From: Altererythrobacter sp. KTW20L
GTDB taxonomy: Bacteria > Pseudomonadota > Alphaproteobacteria > Sphingomonadales > Sphingomonadaceae
Direction of reading: 5' to 3'
Assembly (NCBI RefSeq): GCF_023501975.1
Contig: NZ_JAMFLH010000005.1
Location: 124,001-188,000 of the forward strand
Length of the DNA stretch: 64,000 bases
The notes under the pieces were generated by a model, which saw only the letters and a program-made list of their open reading frames with translations, was not told the origin of the DNA and searched no databases. Below are positions 45,257-53,779 of this stretch, piece by piece (within the stretch, counting starts at the first letter, position 1; every line of letters starts with the position of its first letter). A program made the translations under genes and the position numbers.

Positions 45257-46272
45257 CATTCGTGATCCGCGCGGCAACACCGGAGGACCTTCAGCCTCTA
45301 TACGAGATGGCCAAACTGACCGGCGGGGGATTCACCAACCTGCCGCCCGATCGCAAGTCGCTCGCCGCCAAGCTTGAACGCGCCGCCACGGCCTTCGCCC
45401 GCGATGGCGCGGACCTGCCGCTGATCGACGAGCTGTTCGTCATGGTGCTGGAAAACACCGAAACGGGCGAAGTGCGCGGCACCAGCCAGTTGTTCACCCG
45501 GGTCGGCCAGCACTGGCCGTTCTATTCCTATCGCATCACCACGCTGACCCAGCATTCCGAGGAACTGGAACGCACCGTCACCGCCGAAATGCTGACCCTG
45601 ACCAACGATCTTGGCGGGTGCAGCGAAGTGGGCGGGCTGTTCCTCCATCCCGGCCAGCGAGCGGGCGGGCTCGGCATGTTGCTGGCCCGCAGCCGCTACC
45701 TCTATATCGCCGCCCATCGCGAGCGGTTCGGCGACCGGATACTGGCCGAGCTGCGCGGGATTATCGACGAACGCGGCGGATCGCCGTTCTGGGATGCCAT
45801 CGGAGGGCGGTTCTTCGGCATGAATTTCCAGACCGCGGACCAGTTCAACGGCGTCCATGGCAACCAGTTCATCGCCGACCTCATGCCCAAGCACCCGGTC
45901 TATATCGCCATGTTGAGCGACGACGCGCGCCAGGTGATCGGCCTGCCCCACCCCAATGGCCGCGCCGCCATGCGCATGCTGGAGAACGAGGGCTTCGCCT
46001 TCGAAGGCTATGTCGATATTTTCGACGGCGGCCCCACCATGCTGGCCCGGACGGACCGCGTCCATTCGATCCGCGACGCAGTGCACCTGCCGGTCACTGG
46101 CACCGACCTCGCCAAGGGGGAGAAGGCGTTGCTCGCCACCGGGCGGCTGGGCAATTTCCGCTGCTGTTATGGCGCGCGCGAGATGCGGGACGGCGGCATC
46201 GCCATCGACAGCCGCGCCGCCGACGTGCTGCAGGTGGGCGATGGCGACGTGGTGTGGAGCATCGGGCGGTAA
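45253..46272 (+). CDS. astA: arginine N-succinyltransferase
   Basis: This 339-residue enzyme transfers succinyl from succinyl-CoA to arginine, the first AST step. The start FVIRAATPEDLQPLYEMA, then GGGFTNLPPDR and ELRGIIDERGGSPFWDAIG, followed by MNFQTADQFNG, are typical. It overlaps the M20 gene (ATGA) and the astB start (TAATG), so the three genes are translationally linked. Control of the operon is not evident from nearby sequence. Confidence 0.95.
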   Translation: MTFVIRAATPEDLQPLYEMAKLTGGGFTNLPPDRKSLAAKLERAATAFARDGADLPLIDELFVMVLENTETGEVRGTSQLFTRVGQHWPFYSYRITTLTQHSEELERTVTAEMLTLTNDLGGCSEVGGLFLHPGQRAGGLGMLLARSRYLYIAAHRERFGDRILAELRGIIDERGGSPFWDAIGGRFFGMNFQTADQFNGVHGNQFIADLMPKHPVYIAMLSDDARQVIGLPHPNGRAAMRMLENEGFAFEGYVDIFDGGPTMLARTDRVHSIRDAVHLPVTGTDLAKGEKALLATGRLGNFRCCYGAREMRDGGIAIDSRAADVLQVGDGDVVWSIGR

Positions 46273-47519
46273 TGCTGCAGGAAATCAATTTCGACGGTAT
46301 TGTCGGGCCGAGCCACAACTATGCCGGCCTGAGCCTTGGCAACCTGGCCGCCACGAAGAACGCAGGCGGCACGTCCTATCCCCGCGCTGCCGCCCTGCAG
46401 GGCCTCGCAAAGATGCGCGGCAACATGACGCTGGGACTGGCGCAGGGCTATCTCCTGCCGCTGCCCCGCCCCAACGCCGGCTGGCTGGACGAGGTGGCCG
46501 CCGATGCCACGACCGACCGGGCGCTGGTGGCGGGCGCGTGGTCGGCCAGTTCGATGTGGACCGCCAATGCCGCCACGGTATCTCCCGCCCCTGACACGCA
46601 GGATGGCCGCTGCCACCTGACCGTGGCCAACCTTGTCACCATGCCGCACCGCAGCCATGAGTGGCCCGATACCCACCGGCAGCTGCGGCTGGCCTTTGCC
46701 GATTCCCGCCATTTCGGTGTCCATCATCCCGTACCGATGTGCTTTGGCGACGAGGGCGCGGCCAACCACATGCGCCTCGCCCCCTCGCATGGCCAGCCGG
46801 GGCTGGAAGTGTTCGTCTATGGCCGCAGCGGAGGCCCCTTCCCCGCCCGCCAGCACGAACAGGCGAGCCGCATTGTCGCGCGGCGGCACGGCCTTGATCC
46901 GGCCCGCATGCTATTCGTGGAACAAGCCCCCGAGGCCATCGCGGCAGGCGCGTTTCATAACGATGTGGTGGCCGTGGCGAACGAGCACGTGCTGTTCACC
47001 CACGAGTGCGCCTTTGCCGATCCGGCGGGCACCTACGCGGCGATTGCCGCCAAATGTCCCGGCGCTCAGGTGGTGGAGGTTCCAGCCAGCGCGGTGAGCC
47101 TGAACGAGGCAGTGCGCAGCTACCTGTTCAACGCCCAGCTCGTCACCCCGCCCTCGGGAGAAATGACGCTGGTTGTGCCCGGTGAATGCAAGGAAAGCGC
47201 GCCGGTCTGGACCTGGCTGCAGGCCATGCTGGCAGGCAATGGCCCGATCCGGCAGGTGAAGGTGGTGGACGTGCGCCAGTCGATGGCCAATGGCGGCGGC
47301 CCCGCCTGCCTGCGCCTGCGCGTGGTGGCAGACCCCACCACGGTCGATCCGCGCTTCCTGCTGGACGAGGCGCGGGCCGATGCGATGGAGGCCCTTATCG
47401 CGCAAATGTGGCCCGAACAGATCGATCCGGCGGATGTGGGCAGCGCCAGCCTGGCCGCCTCGATCCATAGTGCGCGGACCGCCCTGCTCGACCTGCTTGG
47501 CCTCGGCGAACTGGCCTGA
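46272..47519 (+). CDS. astB: N-succinylarginine dihydrolase
   Basis: This 415-residue guanidino-modifying enzyme converts succinylarginine to succinylornithine, CO2 and ammonia. The NFDGIVGPSHNYAGLS start, WTANAATVSP, FGVHHPVP-type segment and GGGPACLRLRV are family signatures. Its catalytic His and Cys should lie in the FHNDVV and GGGPAC segments. ATG 46272 overlaps the astA stop by one base. astC and astD are not in the window. Confidence 0.96.
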   Translation: MLQEINFDGIVGPSHNYAGLSLGNLAATKNAGGTSYPRAAALQGLAKMRGNMTLGLAQGYLLPLPRPNAGWLDEVAADATTDRALVAGAWSASSMWTANAATVSPAPDTQDGRCHLTVANLVTMPHRSHEWPDTHRQLRLAFADSRHFGVHHPVPMCFGDEGAANHMRLAPSHGQPGLEVFVYGRSGGPFPARQHEQASRIVARRHGLDPARMLFVEQAPEAIAAGAFHNDVVAVANEHVLFTHECAFADPAGTYAAIAAKCPGAQVVEVPASAVSLNEAVRSYLFNAQLVTPPSGEMTLVVPGECKESAPVWTWLQAMLAGNGPIRQVKVVDVRQSMANGGGPACLRLRVVADPTTVDPRFLLDEARADAMEALIAQMWPEQIDPADVGSASLAASIHSARTALLDLLGLGELA

Positions 47520-47635
47520 TTGCCCTCACCTGTCGGATTGCCTTACAGACTGCCTTGCGTTAACCTTCGACAATGGCGGGAACCGGCCAATGGCACGGGC
47601 TTTGCACCTGTAATTCCTAACAAGAAAGGGGAGCA

Positions 47636-47878
47636 ATGCTGCGCAAGATTTCAAGGCTGTTCACAATCAAGACGCGGGTCGAAGCCTTCCTGATCATCTA
47701 TGCGCTGGCATTGGGTGCAACGTCGCGCGGCGCGACCTACCTTGAAACCTATCCCGGCACCGGCGGCTGGCTCCTGTTCCTCGCCTGCACCGGCGCGGTG
47801 TTCCTGGCCGGCGCCAAGATCCTCGACTGCCTGAAGTTTGAACGGGTCGAGCGGGAAGCGGTGAATACCTCCGAATAG
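47636..47878 (+). CDS. small membrane protein of unknown function
   Basis: This 80-residue protein has two hydrophobic helices, VEAFLIIYALALGATSRG and GWLLFLACTGAVFLAGAKI, separated by a short loop (ATYLETYPGTGG). The strong ribosome site AAGAAAGGGGAG is 5 bases before ATG 47636. I do not recognise a named family. It is a free-standing gene between astB and the tmRNA. Confidence 0.75.
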   Translation: MLRKISRLFTIKTRVEAFLIIYALALGATSRGATYLETYPGTGGWLLFLACTGAVFLAGAKILDCLKFERVEREAVNTSE

Positions 47879-48089
47879 CAGGCACCTGATGGTCAAAGGT
47901 GACAGAAGTGACACCGTGTCACTTTCTTTCTCGGGCATTTAGCGACGAAAATCAGTAGGTTGATCGCAAGGTGTCAAAGTGACACCCCGGCGGGAAGCAT
48001 CTGTTTGCACAGGGGTCGACAATGGCAAAGAGCAAGCACGTGGGAAGCTCGGCCATCAACCATCCGGCGTCCTGTAGGAAAGCCGCAAA
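47879..48089. other. non-coding gap left of the tmRNA gene
   Basis: No gene is seen. The left half has the second palindromic GTGACA element (47895-47935) and then a perfect small inverted repeat GGTGTCA-AAG-TGACACC at 47970-47986. The right half to 48089 shows nothing recognisable and probably contains the 3' flank of the tmRNA transcript. Confidence 0.5.
47895..47935. repeat. GTGACA-type palindromic element, copy 2
   Basis: AAAGGTGACAGAAGTGAC, five bases, then GTCACTTTCTTTCTCG. The core AAGTGAC-N5-GTCACTT and the tail TTTC-x-TTCTCG-like end match the block at 11441-11482 read on its minus strand. A further TGACACC inverted repeat lies 35 bases downstream. Confidence 0.7.
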
Positions 48090-48440
48090 TCGCACCGCCA
48101 ATGTCTGGATAGATAGGTGGGAGGCTTCTGTTGCCCGGTGCCCCCCAAACCGCTGGAATCCGTTCTGTTGCCCGGTCGGTCCAACCGCGCTTTAGCTTTG
48201 TAAGATCAGGCCGTTAGGCCGTCAGGTTACGCAGCGATTGCGAGTGCTTCGTTATCGTTGGCACTTGTGTGTTGTGAGCCTTGAAACAGGTTACTCAGCC
48301 TGGGCAAAAACATTGTCTTTCAACACACGTCGATCCTAGTTCGGCCCCGTCATTTCCCCCGGTTTCCCGGGGAAGGTGGTGGAGCCGCCGGGTACTGCCC
48401 CCGGGTCCGCTGCGTCTATTACACAATGCCATTTATCGCC
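48090..48440 (-). ncRNA. ssrA: two-piece (circularly permuted) transfer-messenger RNA
   Basis: tmRNA frees stalled ribosomes and tags the unfinished protein. Reading the minus strand, the acceptor piece comes first. Its T-arm region CCGGG-GGCAGTA-CCCGG is followed by CGGCTCC and ACCA, ending at 48377. After a 28-base spacer the coding piece begins with GGGGCCG (48348), whose seven bases pair with CGGCTCC of the acceptor piece. The tag frame at 48262-48227 reads GCC AAC GAT ... TAA, giving ANDNEALAIAA, a normal alphaproteobacterial tag with a final Ala-Ala. GTGTGTTG and CAACACAC can pair inside the coding piece. Outer ends are approximate. The permuted order is the rule in alphaproteobacteria. 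Confidence 0.95.
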
Positions 48441-48510
48441 ATATCCGACCGAAGCCGGCACGATTGATATAGCGTGCAATTGCTGAATGTGAAGTGAGCG
48501 GCAACGGTAG

Positions 48511-48611
48511 CCCCCTCTTCTTTAGAGGAGGGGGTTGGGGGTGGTGGCGTAGAATCGCACCGTGCGGTGCACCGCCACCACCCCTCGATCCCCTCCTCTT
48601 AAGAGGAGGGG
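48511..48611. repeat. nested hairpin repeat rich in CCTCC/GGAGG next to mscL
   Basis: Two local hairpins, CCCCCTCTTCTTTAGAGGAGGGGG (split here as CCCCCTCTTC-TTTAG-AGGAGGGGG) and the perfect CCCCTCCTCTT/AAGAGGAGGGG, flank a larger pair GGGGTGGTGGCG / CGCCACCACCCC, so arms of about 38 bases pair overall around a 23-base loop. It ends 10 bases before the mscL stop. The composition looks like the dispersed intergenic repeats found in many sphingomonads. It may act as a terminator for mscL. Confidence 0.7.
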
Positions 48612-48621
48612 AGGAATTCCC

Positions 48622-49041
48622 CTACTTCTTCAGCGCATCCCTGATTTCGGTCAGCAGTTCGATCTCGGTCGGACCGGTCGGTGCTGCGGCCTCCTCGACT
48701 TCCTTCTTGGCCATCAGCTTGTTCGCCTGGCGCACCAGCAGGAAGATCACGAAGGCGAGGATCAGGAAATTGATAGCCACCGAGATGAAGTTGCCCCAGG
48801 CGAGCACATTGGCCCCCGCCTCGCGCGCAGCGGCGAGCGAGGTGCCTTCGGGCACGGCGCCGCTGAGGACGACATAGAGGTTCGAGAAATCGACATCGCC
48901 CACCAGGCTGCCAACCAGCGGCATGATGATATCGTCGGTCAGCGAACTGACGATGGTGCCGAATGCGGCCCCGATGATGACGGCCACGGCCAGATCCAGC
49001 ACGTTACCCTTGGCGATGAATGCCTTGAACTCGCTCAACAT
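48622..49041 (-). CDS. mscL: large-conductance mechanosensitive channel
   Basis: This 139-residue pore protein opens under membrane tension to release solutes during osmotic shock. It has the short N-terminal helix [20 protein letters not shown], a first transmembrane helix ([17 protein letters not shown]), the periplasmic loop and a second helix ([21 protein letters not shown]), then a charged C-terminal tail with an Ala/Pro segment. The length is normal. ATG 49041 gives the conserved N-terminus; nine extra upstream codons are possible. Confidence 0.96.
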   Translation of the reverse strand: MLSEFKAFIAKGNVLDLAVAVIIGAAFGTIVSSLTDDIIMPLVGSLVGDVDFSNLYVVLSGAVPEGTSLAAAREAGANVLAWGNFISVAINFLILAFVIFLLVRQANKLMAKKEVEEAAAPTGPTEIELLTEIRDALKK

Positions 49042-49202
49042 TATGCGTCCCCTCCATTGATTAACCACGGTTTCCTGCCACCGGGCGGCACAAACGGCAA
49101 GTGTCGCCAGTTATGCCGGGGCAATCCTTGAAACCCCGCCCCACCGTGCTATATGCGCAATACACCTGCGGGTGACCGACTTGTTTGGGAGGAATATCCA
49201 AG

Positions 49203-49826
49203 ATGTTTTCGCGCCAGAATTTCCCGCAATTGGCCCGCTTTGCGACCGTAGCCTTCGCCAGCCTCGCCCTCACCGCCTGCGGCATCAATTCGGTGCCCGC
49301 GGCAGAGGAAAACGCCAAGGCCAAGTGGGCCGACGTGCAGGCCGCGTTCCAGGAACGGGCCAACCTGATCCCCAACCTGCAGGAAATCACCATGTCTTCT
49401 GCCGAGCAGGAGCGCGAGACGCTGGAAGGGGTGATCCAGGCGCGCGCCTCTGCCACCCGCCCCGAAATCCAGCTTTCGACCGAAGACCTCGACGATCCCG
49501 CCCGCATGGCCGCCTTCCAGCAGGCGCAGGGCGAACTGGGTGGTGCGCTGGCGCGGCTGATGGTGACGGTGGAACAGTATCCCGAACTGCGCAGCCAGGA
49601 CAATTTCGGCCGCTTCATGACCCAGCTGGAAGGCAGCGAGAACCGCATCCGCGTGGCCATCCGCGACTACAACGAGGCCGTGCGCCAGTATAACACCACG
49701 ATCCGCACCTTCCCCGATACCATCGGCGCCAATATCATCCACGGCGCCGAACCGATGGTGCCCTATGAAGCCGTAACCCAGGGTGCAGAAGTGGCTCCCA
49801 CCCTCGACATGCGCAGCGGCGAGTGA
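49203..49826 (+). CDS. LemA family lipoprotein
   Basis: This 207-residue protein is a LemA-family member. After a lipoprotein-type signal ending LALTACG (lipobox LTAC), helices follow with KWADVQAAFQERANLIPNL, the typical LemA start, and RIRVAIRDYNEAVRQYNTTIRTFP split over the last third. LemA proteins are anchored at the membrane with a helical domain outside. A GGGAGGA ribosome site is about 9 bases before ATG 49203, which decides the start; an upstream in-frame codon at 49185 is inside it. Its stop overlaps the next gene, so it leads a LemA-TPM-TPM operon. Confidence 0.92.
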   Translation: MFSRQNFPQLARFATVAFASLALTACGINSVPAAEENAKAKWADVQAAFQERANLIPNLQEITMSSAEQERETLEGVIQARASATRPEIQLSTEDLDDPARMAAFQQAQGELGGALARLMVTVEQYPELRSQDNFGRFMTQLEGSENRIRVAIRDYNEAVRQYNTTIRTFPDTIGANIIHGAEPMVPYEAVTQGAEVAPTLDMRSGE

Positions 49827-50680
49827 CGGCGGCGCATCGCGAGACCCGGATCGTGACCTTTCGTACTCTTTTGGCAGGATTACTGGCGGCGTGGGCGCTT
49901 GCCTTCACCGCCACCGCCCACGCCCAGTCCGCCTTCCCTGATCGCGGCACGGCACCCGTGCTCGACCTGGCCAATATCATCGACCCGGCTACCGAGGCAG
50001 ACCTCACCGCGCGGCTCGATGCCTTCGAGGAAGCGAACCAGCGGCAGTTCGTGATTGTCACGCTGGATTCGCTGCAGGGCTACAATATCGCCGACTATGG
50101 CTACCAGCTTGGGCGCGAGTGGGGCCTGGGCGATGCGGAGCGCAATGACGGCATCCTGCTGATCGTGGCGCCGAACGAGCGGGCTATGCGGATCGAGACC
50201 GGTTACGGGCTGGAGGCGATCATACCCGATGGCCTGGCCTTCGACTATATCGAGGAAATGAAGCCCTACTTCCGCCAAGGTGATTATTCGGGCGGCATTG
50301 CGCTCGGCGCGGATCGCATCCTGACCCAGTTGACCCTGCCACCCGAGGAAGCGGCGGCCATCGCGCAGCAGAGCCAGGGCCGGCAGAGCGAAGGCGGCGT
50401 GCCGATTGGCGCGCTTATTTGGCTGGGCATCATGTTCTTCTTCTTCATCCTGCCGATGATGCGCGACGGAGGGAGCAGGCGCTATCGCGACGGCGGCGTT
50501 GGTAGCGCAGTCGGCAACATCATCCTGTGGGAAGCGGGCAAGGCGCTGATGGGCGGACATGACCGTGGCGGCTGGGGCGGCGGAGGCGGCTTTGGCGGAG
50601 GCGGTGGCTTCGGCGGCGGCGGCGGTTTTGGTGGCGGTGGCGGCTCCTTCGGGGGCGGCGGCGCTTCGGGGGGCTGGTAG
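49823..50680 (+). CDS. TPM-domain membrane protein with Gly-rich tail
   Basis: This 285-residue protein has a signal peptide (TFRTLLAGLLAAWALAFTA) and a TPM domain (about residues 50-170, with VLDLANIIDPATEADLTARL and RAMRIETGYGLEAIIPDG). One membrane helix follows (ALIWLGIMFFFFILPMM), then a cytoplasmic tail rich in Gly and Phe from about residue 245. TPM proteins of this layout accompany LemA in many proteobacteria; a role in envelope maintenance or photosystem-type assembly is suggested for relatives. GTG 49823 overlaps the LemA stop (GTGA); GTG 49853 is an alternative that still gives the signal peptide. Confidence 0.9.
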   Translation: MTAAHRETRIVTFRTLLAGLLAAWALAFTATAHAQSAFPDRGTAPVLDLANIIDPATEADLTARLDAFEEANQRQFVIVTLDSLQGYNIADYGYQLGREWGLGDAERNDGILLIVAPNERAMRIETGYGLEAIIPDGLAFDYIEEMKPYFRQGDYSGGIALGADRILTQLTLPPEEAAAIAQQSQGRQSEGGVPIGALIWLGIMFFFFILPMMRDGGSRRYRDGGVGSAVGNIILWEAGKALMGGHDRGGWGGGGGFGGGGGFGGGGGFGGGGGSFGGGGASGGW

Positions 50681-50681
50681 G

Positions 50682-51359
50682 ATGGCGATGCTCGATAACG
50701 ACCAGCACACAATCGTGTCCGATGCCGTCGGCGCGGCGGAGCTTTCCACCAGCGGCGAGATCGTAACCGTGCTGGCCCGCAGTAGTGACGGCTATACCGA
50801 TGTGGCGCTGGTCTGGGCCATTGCCGTGGCCTTTACCGCCATGTCGATCTTCGCCGTGTTTCCGGCCTTCTTCCTCGGCCTGTGGGACGGGTTGTTCCAT
50901 GGCGGCTGGGCAAGCGAATGGACCATGGGCCAGGTGCTGACACTGATGCTCGGCTTCGGCCTGGTCAAATTCGTCGGTGTGCTGCTGGTCCAGCTGTGGC
51001 AGCCGCTGCGGATGTTCCTCATCCCTGGCCCGATCAAGTGCGCGCGGGTACGCAGCGCCGCGATCCGCCATTTCAAGGTGGGTGCGGAAAAGCGCACCCA
51101 TGGCCGCACCGGCGTGCTGATCTACCTTTCCATGGCCGAACACCGCGCGGAAATCGTCGCCGACAACGCCATCGCGGCGAAGGTTCCGGCGGAAGTCTGG
51201 GGCCTCGCCATGGCCGACATGCTCGTGGAAATCCGCAAGGGCTGCACCGCCGAAGGCATCGCAGCGGGCGTGCGCGATGTGGGCGTTGTACTGGCCGAAC
51301 ATTTCCCGCGCGGCGCCGAAGATGTCAACGAACTGCCCGACAGGTTGATCGAACTCTGA
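50682..51359 (+). CDS. second TPM-domain membrane protein
   Basis: This 225-residue protein has two membrane helices (ALVWAIAVAFTAMSIFAVFP and a second around residues 85-105), preceded by a short cytosolic part with STSGEIVTVLA and followed by a TPM-like domain with TGVLIYLSMAEHRAEIVAD. It is smaller and diverged relative to the preceding gene. It starts one base after that gene's stop, so it is surely in the LemA-TPM operon. It may form a complex with the first TPM protein. That is inferred from gene order. Confidence 0.85.
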   Translation: MAMLDNDQHTIVSDAVGAAELSTSGEIVTVLARSSDGYTDVALVWAIAVAFTAMSIFAVFPAFFLGLWDGLFHGGWASEWTMGQVLTLMLGFGLVKFVGVLLVQLWQPLRMFLIPGPIKCARVRSAAIRHFKVGAEKRTHGRTGVLIYLSMAEHRAEIVADNAIAAKVPAEVWGLAMADMLVEIRKGCTAEGIAAGVRDVGVVLAEHFPRGAEDVNELPDRLIEL

Positions 51360-51394
51360 TTGATCGAACTCCGGGCCTTCGTTAGGCGGGTCCG

Positions 51395-51937
51395 ATGACC
51401 AGCGAACCAGCCGAGCCCGAAGTAGTCCTGTGGTCCGGCAAGTGGATCGAAGCCCGCAGCCGCGGCAAGTGGGAATATGTTTCCCGCGCGCGTGGCATCC
51501 GCGCGGCGGTGATCGTGCCGATTGACGCAGGCCATGTGATCCTCGTCGAACAGTTTCGCGTGCCGCTGGGGCGGCGCTGCCTCGAACTGCCCGCAGGCCT
51601 GATCGGTGACGATGCGGGGTCGGAAGGTGAAGACCCGCTGGCCGCTGCCAAACGCGAATTGGTCGAGGAAACCGGCTATGCCGCGGCGACCTGGCGCGAT
51701 GCAGGCGAATACTTCTCCAGCCCCGGCATGACCTCCGAAAGTTTCACCCTGCTGCTGGCAAGCGACCTTACCCGCGTGGGCTCTGGCGGAGGGATCGAGG
51801 GCGAGGATATCACCGTCCACCGCGTGGCGCTGGCCGACCTGCCTCAGCGGATCGCGCAATTCCGCAAGGCCGGGCTGGCGATCGACGTCAAGCTCCTGCT
51901 GCTGCTGGGGGCCAACCTGTTGGGAGAATCTGCATGA
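51395..51937 (+). CDS. Nudix hydrolase, ADP-ribose pyrophosphatase type
   Basis: This 180-residue Nudix enzyme hydrolyses a nucleoside-diphosphate linked compound, most likely ADP-ribose. The catalytic part RELVEETG is at residues 87-94, preceded by ELPAGLI and EDPLAAAK, and followed by FSSPGMTSE, as in ADP-ribose pyrophosphatases. The first Gly of the Nudix box is shifted or replaced, but the Glu residues are intact. Its stop overlaps the panE start by four bases. Confidence 0.9.
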   Translation: MTSEPAEPEVVLWSGKWIEARSRGKWEYVSRARGIRAAVIVPIDAGHVILVEQFRVPLGRRCLELPAGLIGDDAGSEGEDPLAAAKRELVEETGYAAATWRDAGEYFSSPGMTSESFTLLLASDLTRVGSGGGIEGEDITVHRVALADLPQRIAQFRKAGLAIDVKLLLLLGANLLGESA

Positions 51938-52857
51938 AAGTCGCCATCCTCGGTTCAGGCGCAATGGGCTGCCTGTTTGGTGCAGCCTTCCACCGGGCGG
52001 GCCACGATGTGACGCTGGTGGACGTGAACGCCGCCCATCTTGACGCGATCAATGCCCACGGCCTCGAACTCGACACCCGCGCCGGGGTGGAGCACCTGCC
52101 CATCCCCGCCCGCCTGCCTGCCGATGCCGCAGGCCCGTTTGACCTGGTGGTGGTGTTCACCAAGACCTTCCACACCCAGGGCGCGCTGGAAGGTCTGGCC
52201 CATGCCATCGGACCCGCCACCCACCTGCTCAGCTTGCAGAACGGCCTCGGCAATGACCGGCGGCTGGCAGGCTTCGTGTCGGACGACCGGGTGATGGTGG
52301 GTGCATCCATGTTGCCGAGCGACCTTGTCGGCCCCGGCAAGGTGCGCAGTCATGGCGAGGGCTATTCGCGGCTCTATCCGGCGTTCGGTGGCGATCCGGC
52401 CATGGCGCAGGCCCTGGCAGAGGCGCTGACCGCAGGCGGCCTGCCCGCCCAGCTCGATCCCGAAATCCACAACGCCATCTGGTCCAAGGTCATCTTCAAC
52501 GCCGCGATGAACCCGCTGTGCGCCCTCACCCGCCGCACGCCGGGCTTCCTCGGCGCCAGCGCCGAAGCACGCGCCACGATCCGCGCCGTGGTGGAAGAAG
52601 GCGTTGCGGCAGCCCACGCCAATGGCGCGATGATCGACTCCGCGCCGATCCACGCCCTCACCGAAACTTCGATGACCGACCATGCCGACCACGAAGCCTC
52701 GATGCTGCAGGACGTGAAAGCCGGTCGGCGCACCGAGGTGGATGCGATCAACGGCGCGATTGTCGAGGCGGCAGAGGACAAGGGCGTGGCCGCGCCGGTC
52801 ACGCGGACTTTGTGGCACCTGGTCAAGCTGGAAGAGGCCAAGCTGGCCCCAAGCTAA
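51934..52857 (+). CDS. panE: 2-dehydropantoate 2-reductase
   Basis: This 307-residue NADPH enzyme reduces ketopantoate to pantoate in coenzyme A synthesis. The Rossmann motif GSGAMGCLFGA is at residues 7-17; TKTFHT and LQNGLGN are cofactor/substrate segments, and KVIFNAAMNPLCALT carries the catalytic Lys. Paralogues of this family act on other 2-oxoacids, so the substrate is likely but not proven. It is coupled to the Nudix gene and converges on the oxygenase gene 7 bases away. Confidence 0.88.
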   Translation: MKVAILGSGAMGCLFGAAFHRAGHDVTLVDVNAAHLDAINAHGLELDTRAGVEHLPIPARLPADAAGPFDLVVVFTKTFHTQGALEGLAHAIGPATHLLSLQNGLGNDRRLAGFVSDDRVMVGASMLPSDLVGPGKVRSHGEGYSRLYPAFGGDPAMAQALAEALTAGGLPAQLDPEIHNAIWSKVIFNAAMNPLCALTRRTPGFLGASAEARATIRAVVEEGVAAAHANGAMIDSAPIHALTETSMTDHADHEASMLQDVKAGRRTEVDAINGAIVEAAEDKGVAAPVTRTLWHLVKLEEAKLAPS

Positions 52858-52864
52858 CGCAGGG

Positions 52865-53779
52865 CTAGGCCAGCCTGATCTCGCGCAGCCGCTCCATCAG
52901 GTAATCCTGCGCGGTGATCGGCTCCTCGCCGCCTTCAAACAACGGATCGATTAGGAAATCGGGCCGGAAGTGGAGGAAATAGGGCATCGAATAGCGCGCC
53001 CGGCCAACCGCCTCGCCCGCCGGATTGACCACGCGATGCGTGGTGGAGCGCAGGCGTCCGGCGGTATAGCGTTGCAGCATGTCGCCAATGTTCACCGCCA
53101 GCGCGCCTGGCGGCGGGCTGACCGGCAGCCAGCGGCCATCGCGCGCCAGCAGTTCGAGCCCTGCCTCCTCGGCCCCCAGCAGCAGGGTTATGGCGTTGAT
53201 ATCTTCGTGCGCGGCAGCGCGGATAGCCCCTGCCGGACCACCCTTCACCGGCGGATAGTGCAGCAGCCGCAGGACTGAGTTACCATCGCGCACCGCATCC
53301 TCGAAGAAGTCCTCCTCCTCGCCCAGATAAAGCGCAATTGCCGACAGAATGCGCCGCCCCGTCCAGTCGAAGGCGAGGAACAGGTCCTGCATGACGGGGC
53401 GAAAATCGGAAGGCTCGTCCGGCCACACATTGGGCCGCATCTGGGCGCCATAGCGGTGGCCTGCGGGAAGATCGCGCCCCACGTGCCAGAATTCCTTCAG
53501 ATCCTGCACGGCAGCGCCCTTGGCCTGCTCCACCCCGAACGGCGTATAGCCGCGCGCGCCTGCCTGCCCGGTGCGGTGGTACTGCCGCTTCACATCATCC
53601 GGCAGGGCAAAGAATTGCCGCATCATCTGCTCGGCCCGGTCGATCAGTCCCTGGTCGATCCCGTGGTTCTCCACCACGGCAAAGCCGTAGTCCTCGAACG
53701 AGCGGCCCAGTTCGTCCGCCAGGTCCCGCAGCGGTTTGGCGAGGCTGACGGTTGCGACTTCAGGAGCAATATCTGACAT
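52865..53779 (-). CDS. 2-oxoglutarate/Fe(II)-dependent oxygenase, isopenicillin-N-synthase-like
   Basis: This 304-residue protein is a member of the non-heme iron oxygenase family. Iron ligands are His191 and Asp193 (AHEDINAITLL) and His248 (STTHRVVNP), with Arg262 and Ser264 (RYSMPYF) for the 2-oxoglutarate carboxylate. The N-terminal domain has GFAVVENHGI and ARGYTPFG. Members oxidise small molecules in many pathways, so the substrate is open. ATG 53779 is favoured over a start 12 codons earlier. It is divergent from the LigE-like GST with a 72-base gap, so both may share control. Confidence 0.88.
   Translation of the reverse strand: MSDIAPEVATVSLAKPLRDLADELGRSFEDYGFAVVENHGIDQGLIDRAEQMMRQFFALPDDVKRQYHRTGQAGARGYTPFGVEQAKGAAVQDLKEFWHVGRDLPAGHRYGAQMRPNVWPDEPSDFRPVMQDLFLAFDWTGRRILSAIALYLGEEEDFFEDAVRDGNSVLRLLHYPPVKGGPAGAIRAAAHEDINAITLLLGAEEAGLELLARDGRWLPVSPPPGALAVNIGDMLQRYTAGRLRSTTHRVVNPAGEAVGRARYSMPYFLHFRPDFLIDPLFEGGEEPITAQDYLMERLREIRLA

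Noticed and set aside
50570-50680. A run of near-identical Gly-rich units
   Set aside because: It is the coding tail of the TPM protein, a low-complexity segment, not a repeat array or CRISPR.
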